Source: JBDTMC01 sp039934475 (lineage in GTDB: Bacteria; Acidobacteriota; Terriglobia; Bryobacterales; Bryobacteraceae). Taken from it: DNA of 5,422 nt. The position numbers and the translations under genes were made by a program. Each line of letters opens with the position of its first letter. The first letter of the stretch is position 1. The notes beneath the pieces are model-generated. The model saw only the letters and a list, made by a program, of their open reading frames with translations, was not told the origin of the DNA and ran no database searches. Below, one piece after another: positions 1 through 4,881 of this stretch. Location: NCBI GenBank assembly GCA_039934475.1, contig JBDTMC010000517.1, positions 1-5,422 on the forward strand. The letters are read 5' to 3'.

Positions 1-50
1 AAAAGAAAGCTACTTACCAGTCTGTTTTCGGGCTTACGAGTAAACTCCCG

Positions 51-554
51 CTAGCCGTCTACGCCCGCCCACAGGTTCATCGTGTTCAACTCCTCGCGGC
101 CGCACGCCTTCAAGTAAAGAAACAGTTGCGTACGGTACGCCGCGTGAGCGCTAAGTACAAGATTTACAAGTAGGTAGCCGCGCGTAGCCTTTCGGCCGAA
201 CATGTCAATCTCCTCGCGCAGGTCGGCCTCGCTCCAGGCGCTGAGAGTCGCCAGGTACTCTTCGGATTGCGCTTGGATCGCTGCCACGGCTTCTTCAAAG
301 CTCATTGCCTTCGACTTTGCCTCGGCTGCGCCCCACGCTTCGGCCAAGGCTGGGCGATTGAATCCCCCAGTTTTGATCACACCGATCTGGGTGGGCCCCA
401 TAATGGCCAGATACTGCAGCAGTTCCAGTATACTGCGCTGCTTGGGCGTGGGCCGGTAGTCCAGCTTGGCTTGGTCTATCTTGCCCACCAGGTGCAGCAG
501 AACGCGGACTTCGTGCCGCAGTGACTCAACCAGTTCCATCTTTGTCAAAACCAT
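51..554 (-). CDS. DinB-fold (DinB/YfiT-like) protein, probably lacking the usual metal triad
   Basis: A complete 167-residue protein from ATG (552-554) to TAG (51-53). Length and layout suit the DinB-like four-helix bundle. An N-terminal helix (about residues 7-27) is followed by LDYRPTPKQRSILELLQYL (31-49), the typical loop leading into helix 2, and the last long helix holds the SAHAAYRTQLFLYLK segment (135-149). Many DinB-superfamily proteins bind a metal through three histidines, one in helix 2 and two in the last helix. Here helix 2 has Tyr48 at the expected place, and the last helix keeps His137 but has Tyr140 where a second histidine often sits. Metal binding is therefore doubtful. Known members include thiol-S-transferases and many uncharacterised proteins, so no substrate can be named. 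The Shine-Dalgarno sequence is weak (an AGG about 5 bases upstream); an in-frame ATG at codon 6 is an alternative start. The gene lies downstream of the rpsU terminator, so it probably has its own promoter. The fold assignment is fairly secure; the function is unknown. Confidence 0.75.
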   Translation of the reverse strand: MVLTKMELVESLRHEVRVLLHLVGKIDQAKLDYRPTPKQRSILELLQYLAIMGPTQIGVIKTGGFNRPALAEAWGAAEAKSKAMSFEEAVAAIQAQSEEYLATLSAWSEADLREEIDMFGRKATRGYLLVNLVLSAHAAYRTQLFLYLKACGREELNTMNLWAGVDG

Positions 555-585
555 ATTGCCTGTATCTTAACTCCGATGAAAATGA

Positions 586-614
586 AAAAGGCGCCCCAGG
601 GAGGGGCGCCTTTT
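586..614 (-). terminator. Rho-independent terminator of rpsU
   Basis: A perfect 12-base inverted repeat (AAAAGGCGCCCC at 586-597, its complement at 603-614) encloses a 5-base loop. Read on the minus strand, the hairpin lies 22 bases past the rpsU stop codon. The GC-rich stem runs into TTTTT and then a T-rich stretch, as expected for an intrinsic terminator. It sits between rpsU and the DinB-fold gene, both minus-strand, so it should separate their transcripts. The plus-strand reading also ends in TTTT, but no plus-strand gene lies upstream to use it. Confidence 0.88.
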
Positions 615-636
615 GGCAATCCTGCGATGCCGGACT

Positions 637-834
637 CTATTCCACGTCCTTGCTGCGTTTCTTGCGGTTTCTCTTCCGCGCCAGCGCCTGCTTAGTACGT
701 TTCTTTTCGCCGGGCTTCAGATAGAAGGAGTGCTTCTTGATTTCTTTGATGATGTCCTCCTGCTGCACCTTGCGCTTAAACCGCCGCAACGCGCTTTCCA
801 GGGTTTCACCATCCTGAAGATGGACTTCAGCCAA
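637..834 (-). CDS. rpsU: 30S ribosomal protein S21 (bS21)
   Basis: A complete 65-residue protein matching bacterial S21 in length and sequence. It opens AEVHLQDGETLESALRRFKR (2-21), continues with QQEDIIKEIKKHSFYLKPGE (24-43), and ends in a very basic KKRTKQALARKRNRKKRSK tail (44-62) that would contact 16S rRNA. S21 is a small-subunit protein near the mRNA exit/anti-Shine-Dalgarno region and helps initiation. The start is TTG (832-834), not ATG. The codon immediately upstream in frame is a TGA stop, so no earlier start is possible, and a strong Shine-Dalgarno sequence lies 6 bases upstream. The gene stands apart from the common rpsU-dnaG-rpoD arrangement: upstream are membrane-protein genes and downstream is its own terminator. 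It is probably monocistronic from a promoter in the 75-base gap upstream. It could be one of several S21 paralogues in the genome, which cannot be judged here. Confidence 0.96.
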   Translation of the reverse strand: MAEVHLQDGETLESALRRFKRKVQQEDIIKEIKKHSFYLKPGEKKRTKQALARKRNRKKRSKDVE

Positions 835-840
835 TCAAAC

Positions 841-850
841 TCACCCCCTC
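841..850 (-). promoter_or_regulatory. Strong ribosome binding site fixing the TTG start of rpsU
   Basis: On the minus strand this reads GAGGGGGTGA, close to the full anti-16S complement, followed by a 6-base spacer and then TTG. With the in-frame TGA directly before the TTG, it settles the start codon of rpsU. Confidence 0.8.
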
Positions 851-885
851 ACACGCCTGGTTGGTCAACAAATACATTCCCTTCA

Positions 886-894
886 ACTATAGCA
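886..894 (-). promoter_or_regulatory. Candidate extended -10 element upstream of rpsU
   Basis: In the 75-base gap between the small membrane-protein gene and rpsU, the minus strand reads TGCTATAGT. This is an extended -10 (TGn) with a hexamer one base off TATAAT. It lies about 50 bases upstream of the rpsU start, a plausible leader length. No convincing -35 hexamer is found 17 bases further upstream, so this rests on the -10 alone. The presence of a dedicated terminator after rpsU makes a dedicated promoter likely, but its exact place is uncertain. Confidence 0.35.
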
Positions 895-909
895 TCGCAA
901 AGGGAGAGG

Positions 910-1092
910 CTAGCGGTGGCCGAGATACATCAGCCAACCGAGCCCGAAGAGTGTCCCGACAAAGCACGCGAAACAGTAGGCCGCGTAGCGGATCCGCTCC
1001 CGGTCCGTCTTCTTTGTGACAATGCCCAGGACGATGGATGTGATCAGGGCGAAGAGCACCGCCGCTTCAAAGTGAGAGAGGCTCATTTTCAC
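910..1092 (-). CDS. Small two-helix membrane protein, unknown function
   Basis: A 60-residue protein that I do not recognise. It has two hydrophobic segments, about residues 8-26 (FEAAVLFALITSIVLGIVT) and 36-57 (YAAYCFACFVG onward to LMYL). A charged loop, KKTDRERIR (27-35), joins them. By the positive-inside rule this loop should be cytoplasmic, putting both ends outside. The chosen start is GTG (1090-1092), because an AAGGAG Shine-Dalgarno lies 6 bases upstream; the ATG two codons later would be 12 bases away. Only 3 bases separate it from the stop of the preceding membrane-protein gene, whose last codons contain the ribosome binding site, so translation is probably coupled. This spacing suggests the two membrane proteins work together. 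A real gene is supported by the binding site, operon position and membrane topology; no function can be given. Confidence 0.7.
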   Translation of the reverse strand: MKMSLSHFEAAVLFALITSIVLGIVTKKTDRERIRYAAYCFACFVGTLFGLGWLMYLGHR

Positions 1093-1095
1093 GGG

Positions 1096-1563
1096 TTACT
1101 CCTTCTTCCCAGTCGCGATCTCATAGGCGTCCACCATGGCGAGAACGTTGAGGAGGCCGGCGCCCACCAGGAACTTCGTGCCGTAGTCATGAACGTGTCC
1201 AGCGACGTCGGGCTGGGCGTAACCGAACCAGACTGTCACCAGGTACAACAGGCCCGACGCGAGGTCCCCAAGGAAACCACCGACATAAATCACGGTATTG
1301 AGCAGGTCGCCCGTTTGCGGTTCAAAGAAAGTGCCCCGCATCAACAAACCGGCGGCAAACATTACGACGACGCTAGAGAACAGCAGCATCGCGCGGATGG
1401 GACGCTTCAAGAGGAAGTGTCCTAGGCCGGGGACGAACCAGGCGGCGGCAACGGCGGGCAGCCAGAGTTTCAATGGCGGCGTCGGCTCTTTGGGTGCTAG
1501 CGAATCGGCGGGCATTACTTTCTCAAGTATATCAAGCGTTACCGCGGCTGGGAGCAGATCCAT
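1096..1563 (-). CDS. Four-helix membrane protein with TM2-like PGLGHF motif (possibly DUF6677)
   Basis: A 155-residue integral membrane protein with about four hydrophobic segments: residues 33-52, 57-75, 91-115 and 128-147. The first two form a hairpin with AAAWFVPGLGHFLLKRPIRA (39-58), reminiscent of the proline/glycine turn of TM2-domain proteins. The C-terminus reads YGTKFLVGAGLLNVLAMVDA (127-146) then YEIATGKKE. From memory this resembles an uncharacterised acidobacterial family (DUF6677), an assignment I hold loosely. Two starts are possible. The ATG at 1563 overlaps the end of the nucleoside hydrolase gene by 25 bases and has only a weak binding site. The ATG at 1515 lies 23 bases past that stop, has GAGAAAG just upstream, and gives 139 residues beginning MPADSLAPKE. 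The later start may be the real one, since the first 16 residues add nothing recognisable. The gene is sandwiched in a tight minus-strand run, coupled to the two-helix protein downstream. Function unknown. Confidence 0.75.
   Translation of the reverse strand: MDLLPAAVTLDILEKVMPADSLAPKEPTPPLKLWLPAVAAAWFVPGLGHFLLKRPIRAMLLFSSVVVMFAAGLLMRGTFFEPQTGDLLNTVIYVGGFLGDLASGLLYLVTVWFGYAQPDVAGHVHDYGTKFLVGAGLLNVLAMVDAYEIATGKKE
1099..1104 (-). promoter_or_regulatory. Ribosome binding site for the GTG-start small membrane protein, inside the upstream gene
   Basis: The minus strand reads AAGGAG here, 6 bases before the GTG at 1092. It is formed by the last two sense codons (AAG GAG) of the preceding gene and is followed at once by that gene's TAA. 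It favours the GTG start over the ATG at 1086 and implies translational coupling. Confidence 0.7.
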
Positions 1564-2528
1564 GTAAACGCTTCGCGGACGCGGGCGGCTTGCACGGGGC
1601 TAGCGATCAGATAGCGATGCCGGCCGTTCGGATCGGCTTGAAGGGAGGTCCGGCCTTCACCGTCAACCACCATTTTACCGGGCTGGGAGAGGTCGAAGTA
1701 GCCGCTATCCGGGCGAGCGGCGTAGAGCACGGCGGTGAGATCCCAAGTCTGCCGGTTGTAAGGCATCTTTTCGTAGAACCGGTAGGCCTCTGCCACGGGG
1801 TGGCGCTTGGCCCATCGGAAGTCGTGCTCGATGCTGGTTGCGGGATAGCGGATGGCCTCGCCGACCTCAAAGCCACTGGCAACGATCGGCGTCGGCCATT
1901 CATCAAACAGTTTCTTCGCCGCCGACAGATCTGTCTTCACGTTATATTCGCCCGGCCCCGTCGGGAACTGTCCGGCCATTGTGGAAAGAAGGCGCACCTT
2001 ACGGGCAACCAGCGCCCGTCCGTCCATCGGACTGGCCTCGTCGGGCTTGGAATCGAGCAGCCGGGCGAGGTTGGTGAAGAACCCCACTTGCACGAGTGTC
2101 ACTGACTGGTCGGCTTCCTTCGCCAAAATCTGCCGCAGTAATTTAATGGCGTCAGGGGCGTCGGCACCTGACTTCAGGCGGCGCGGGTAAAGAAACTCAC
2201 CCTTCGCGCCCTTCAGCTCGGCGACTTTTCGGTTGTAGTTCCCGTCGTCCTTGGTGACGCCGTCGCGCACAACGCCAATCGGAATGGCGCCGCGCCCATA
2301 GAACTGATTGACGATATCGATGTACACGGCGGCCCACGGGTTGTCCTTGGTCACCGTAACCGCGAGGAGTTTCACCTCTCCGCGCGTTTCCAGACCATGA
2401 ATCTCGGCTAGGGCGAGGGCATCGTCGATGTCGTTTCCCATGTCGGTGTCGAACACCATGCGCACCGGTTGTGCTCCGGCGGTAGCGGTTATAGCCAACA
2501 TCGCGAATAGAAGGATTCTCGGCGTCAT
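1539..2528 (-). CDS. Exported nucleoside hydrolase (IunH-like)
   Basis: A 329-residue protein of the inosine/uridine-preferring nucleoside hydrolase family, which splits the N-glycosidic bond of nucleosides to give base and ribose. Residues 1-19 form a signal peptide (RILLFAMLAITATAGA, likely cut before Gln20), so the mature enzyme is probably periplasmic. The calcium-binding N-terminal motif is VFDTDMGNDIDDALAL (25-40). Further family marks are VQVGFFTNLARLL (146-158), MAGQFPTGPGEYNVKTD (184-200) with the substrate-contacting Asn196, and ASGFEVG (217-223). TWDLTAVLYA (261-270) keeps the second metal aspartate, Asp263. Two departures from the classical enzymes stand out: the first motif is two residues longer than DTDPGxDDA, and Trp262 replaces the active-site histidine that usually precedes the C-terminal aspartate. 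Substrate preference is therefore unclear. The start is ATG (2526-2528), needed for the signal peptide; no good Shine-Dalgarno sequence is seen. It leads a tight minus-strand run and is divergent from the GMC dehydrogenase gene. Confidence 0.88.
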   Translation of the reverse strand: MTPRILLFAMLAITATAGAQPVRMVFDTDMGNDIDDALALAEIHGLETRGEVKLLAVTVTKDNPWAAVYIDIVNQFYGRGAIPIGVVRDGVTKDDGNYNRKVAELKGAKGEFLYPRRLKSGADAPDAIKLLRQILAKEADQSVTLVQVGFFTNLARLLDSKPDEASPMDGRALVARKVRLLSTMAGQFPTGPGEYNVKTDLSAAKKLFDEWPTPIVASGFEVGEAIRYPATSIEHDFRWAKRHPVAEAYRFYEKMPYNRQTWDLTAVLYAARPDSGYFDLSQPGKMVVDGEGRTSLQADPNGRHRYLIASPVQAARVREAFTWICSQPR

Positions 2529-2551
2529 CAGGGCCGAATCTTATCACACGC

Positions 2552-2567
2552 GCGTACTGTGGTACGC
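2552..2567. repeat. Inverted repeat in the divergent control region (possible operator)
   Basis: GCGTAC (2552-2557) and its complement GTACGC (2562-2567) are separated by TGTG. The repeat sits in the 47-base gap between two divergent genes, 8 bases before the GMC start codon and 23 bases before the nucleoside hydrolase start. A dimeric regulator bound here could block both genes. In RNA it could form a 6-bp hairpin over the ribosome-binding region of the GMC message, which otherwise has no clear Shine-Dalgarno sequence. The repeat is directly visible; a regulatory role is inference, and a six-base palindrome in GC-rich DNA may be chance. Confidence 0.4.
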
Positions 2568-2575
2568 TGGCTCGC

Positions 2576-4285
2576 ATGTTGCAATCGAAGCGCAGCGCGC
2601 CGGTTTACGATGTCGTAGTCATCGGATCAGGCGCTGGTGGCGGCACCGCCGTAAAGGTGCTGACCGATCTGGGAGTGAAAGTCGCCCTATTGGAAGCGGG
2701 CGCGATGCTGAACCCGGCCAAAGACTACAAAGAACATATGTGGCCCTACCAGGTGCCCCATCGGGGCGCCGGAAACGACGCTGCGTCTTATTTCGGCCGC
2801 AAGGATTTCGGCTATTTCAGTGCGCCCACCGGATACTGGGACATCAAGGGCGAGCCGTATACCGTAGCTGAAGGAAGCCAGTTCCGCTGGTTCCGGTCCC
2901 GAATCATCGGCGGCCGCACGAACCACTACGGGCGCATTTCGTTGCGCTTTGCAGACTACGATTTCAAGCCATACACTCGCGATGGGATCGGCACAGATTG
3001 GCCTATCTCTTACGAAGACATCGCACCCTACTACGACAAAGCGGAAGACTTCATCGGTGTGACCGGCACAAAAGAAGGCATCCGCAGCGCCCCGGACGGT
3101 ATCTTTCAGCCGTCGCCCCCGCCGCGCGTCCACGAAGTCCTGATCCAGAATTCGTGCAAGAAACTGAACGTACCTTGCGTTCCGGCGCGCCTCGCCATCA
3201 TCACTAAGCCGCACAACGGGCGCGTGCCCTGCCACTACTGTGGCGAGTGTGGCCGCGGTTGCGTGACGGCGTCGAATTACTCATCGAGCCAAGTACAGAT
3301 CTTCCCGGCGATGAAGTCGGGCCGGCTGACGGTAATTCCCAACGCGTTTGCCCGCGAGTTACTTACCGGACCGGACGGCAAAGTAACTGCTGTTTCTTAC
3401 ATCGACCGAGTTACGCGGACCGAGCAACAGATTCGCTGCCGAGCGGTGGTGCTGGCGGCGAGCGCTTGCGAGTCGGCACGGCTGCTGTTGAATTCGAAAT
3501 CGTCGCGCCATCCAAACGGGCTGGCCAATTCGTCGGGCCAAGTGGGAAAGAACCTCACCGATTCGACTGGCTTTGGGTTAGAGGGCTACATCCCTGCGCT
3601 CGAAGGAATGATGAAGCACGATTCCGACGGCATGGGTGGCGGGCACGTGTACATGCCGTGGTGGCTGTGGGACAAGAAGACGTCTTTCCCGCGCGGCTAT
3701 CACATCGAAGTGGGTGGCGGCTATGGCATGCCCGGCGTAGGCAGTTTCGGCGGCGTTTGCGCGCGCGAAGAAGGCTATGGCAAGGGTTTGAAGGCCGAGA
3801 TTCGCAAGCAGTACGGTTGCACTGTGGGCTTCGCCGGACGCGGCGAGATGATCCCCAATAAAGACACTTATTGCGAGATCGATCCGAGCGTCACGGATCA
3901 GTATGGCATTCCCGTTTTGCGGTTCCACTTCAAGTGGAGCGACCACGAACTGCGCCAGGTGGAGCACATGGAGCAAACCTTCACCGACATTATCGAGACG
4001 ATGGGTGGCAAGGTGCTAGGACGGCGTTCCCGCGGCATGGGCGACACCGGTATCTCGATCGGTGGCGAAATCATCCACGAACTGGGAACGGCGCGCATGG
4101 GCAATGAGGCCGCGACGTCGGCGTTTAACCCGTTCTGTCAGGCGCACGACACCAAAAATCTGTTTGTAGCCGACGCCGCGCCATTCGTCAGCAATCCGGA
4201 TAAGAATCCGACGTTGACGATTGTCGCGCTGGCTTGGCGTACGTCCGAATATCTGGCTGAGGAGTTGAAAAAAGGCAATGTCTGA
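2576..4285 (+). CDS. GMC-family FAD-dependent dehydrogenase, catalytic subunit
   Basis: A 569-residue GMC oxidoreductase, normal length for membrane-linked sugar/gluconate dehydrogenase catalytic subunits. The N-terminal FAD-binding motif is YDVVVIGSGAGGGTAVKVL (11-29), with Glu40 at the end of strand 2 to hold the ribose of FAD. SRIIGGRTNHYGRISLR (108-124) is the first GMC signature. Near the C-terminus, HELGTARMG (501-509) carries the catalytic His501. VADAAPFVSNPDKNPTLTIV (531-550) carries the conserved Asn544, the likely partner of His501. Four cysteines in PCHYCGECGRGC (218-229: Cys219, 222, 225, 229) could bind an iron-sulfur cluster, as in related sugar dehydrogenases that pass electrons on. 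There is no signal peptide; the Tat-signal protein overlapping downstream by 8 bases is the probable export carrier. Substrate is unknown: gluconate, an aldose or a glycoside (3-dehydrogenase type) are all possible. The ATG at 2576 has no clear Shine-Dalgarno sequence, but gives the correct spacing to the FAD motif. Confidence 0.92.
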   Translation: MLQSKRSAPVYDVVVIGSGAGGGTAVKVLTDLGVKVALLEAGAMLNPAKDYKEHMWPYQVPHRGAGNDAASYFGRKDFGYFSAPTGYWDIKGEPYTVAEGSQFRWFRSRIIGGRTNHYGRISLRFADYDFKPYTRDGIGTDWPISYEDIAPYYDKAEDFIGVTGTKEGIRSAPDGIFQPSPPPRVHEVLIQNSCKKLNVPCVPARLAIITKPHNGRVPCHYCGECGRGCVTASNYSSSQVQIFPAMKSGRLTVIPNAFARELLTGPDGKVTAVSYIDRVTRTEQQIRCRAVVLAASACESARLLLNSKSSRHPNGLANSSGQVGKNLTDSTGFGLEGYIPALEGMMKHDSDGMGGGHVYMPWWLWDKKTSFPRGYHIEVGGGYGMPGVGSFGGVCAREEGYGKGLKAEIRKQYGCTVGFAGRGEMIPNKDTYCEIDPSVTDQYGIPVLRFHFKWSDHELRQVEHMEQTFTDIIETMGGKVLGRRSRGMGDTGISIGGEIIHELGTARMGNEAATSAFNPFCQAHDTKNLFVADAAPFVSNPDKNPTLTIVALAWRTSEYLAEELKKGNV

Positions 4286-4871
4286 GACCACACGCCGCGA
4301 TCTCATCCGGTCCATCGCCCTCGCCGCCACTCTAGGCAGTCTGCCGGCGGCGGACGCGCAACACGTTCACAATGAGGTAGCCGAAGAAAAGAAGTCATCC
4401 GGCAGTTACCAGCCGAAGCTCTTCACGCCGCACGAATACCAGACTATTCAGAGACTGTCCGAACTGATCATTCCAGCCGACGAGGTTTCAAAGGGCGCGC
4501 TGGACGCGGGCGCGCCGGAGTACATCGATCTATTGGCGAGCGGCAACGAGCGACTGGAAACGCTGTACCGCGGCGGCATCGTGTGGTTGGATGTCGAGTG
4601 CGGACGGCGCTTTGGCGCCACGTTCCTCGAAAGCAAGCCGGATCAGCAGACGCAGTTGCTGGACGTGCTGGCGTATCACCGCCACGAGACACCTGAGAAT
4701 CGAACGGGCGCGCATTTCTTTGATTGGACTCGCCGCATGGTGGTGGACGCGTTTTACACAAGCAAGATAGGCATTGAGGACGTCGGCTTCAAAGGGAACG
4801 TCGGGATGTCGAAGTTCCAGGTTCCCGTGGAAGCCTTGCAGTATGCGTTGAAGCGCAGCGGTATGGCATAG
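4278..4871 (+). CDS. Gluconate 2-dehydrogenase subunit 3 family protein, Tat-signal small subunit
   Basis: A 197-residue small subunit of the Gluconate_2-dh3 type. The N-terminus TTRRDLIRSIALAATLGSLP (4-23) is a twin-arginine signal (Arg6-Arg7, hydrophobic core, then AADA, with cleavage likely near Gln28). Family marks are LSELIIPADEVSKGALDAGA (60-79) followed by PEYIDLL, and FYTSKIGIEDVGFKGN (159-174). In this family the small subunit carries the export signal and escorts the folded FAD subunit through the Tat pathway to the periplasm, then stays bound. The gene overlaps the catalytic subunit by 8 bases (ATGTCTGA), so the two should be translated in coupled fashion and in similar amounts. 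A GAGGAG lies 13 bases upstream and an AAAGG 2 bases upstream of the ATG; neither spacing is ideal, which fits coupling. There is no cytochrome c subunit in this window, so the electron acceptor is unknown. Confidence 0.9.
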   Translation: MSETTRRDLIRSIALAATLGSLPAADAQHVHNEVAEEKKSSGSYQPKLFTPHEYQTIQRLSELIIPADEVSKGALDAGAPEYIDLLASGNERLETLYRGGIVWLDVECGRRFGATFLESKPDQQTQLLDVLAYHRHETPENRTGAHFFDWTRRMVVDAFYTSKIGIEDVGFKGNVGMSKFQVPVEALQYALKRSGMA

Positions 4872-4881
4872 ACCACCTCCC

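Noticed and set aside
29..50. Imperfect hairpin (CGGG/CCCG outside, TTAC/GTAA inside) just past the DinB-fold stop codon
   Set aside because: The inner loop would be only two bases, the arms are unequal and no T-tract follows on the minus strand, so it is not a convincing terminator. Nothing else is seen in bases 1-50.
586..614. The strong hairpin as a riboswitch or leader attenuator of the DinB-fold gene
   Set aside because: Its position 22 bases after the rpsU stop and its minus-strand T-tract fit a simple intrinsic terminator; there is no room for a ligand-binding domain or leader peptide.
613..1425. Long plus-strand open frame (270 codons) opposite rpsU and the membrane-protein genes
   Set aside because: It runs antisense through recognised genes, crosses the rpsU promoter gap, has no family resemblance and has a composition typical of a shadow frame in GC-rich DNA.
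1473..2105. Plus-strand open frame of 210 codons opposite the nucleoside hydrolase
   Set aside because: It is wholly antisense to a clearly recognised enzyme gene, and its product has no recognisable motif.
2687..3235. Minus-strand open frame of 182 codons opposite the GMC gene
   Set aside because: It is antisense to the well-supported GMC coding sequence and shows no independent support.
3247..3861. Plus-strand open frame of 204 codons inside the GMC gene in another frame
   Set aside because: The GMC frame is intact across the region with conserved motifs on both sides; the alternative frame is rich in arginine, as expected for a shifted frame of GC-rich coding DNA.
4872..4881. Possible bidirectional terminator between the convergent small subunit and ABC permease genes
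   Set aside because: The gap is only 10 bases and no stem-loop with a T-tract is visible in or around it.
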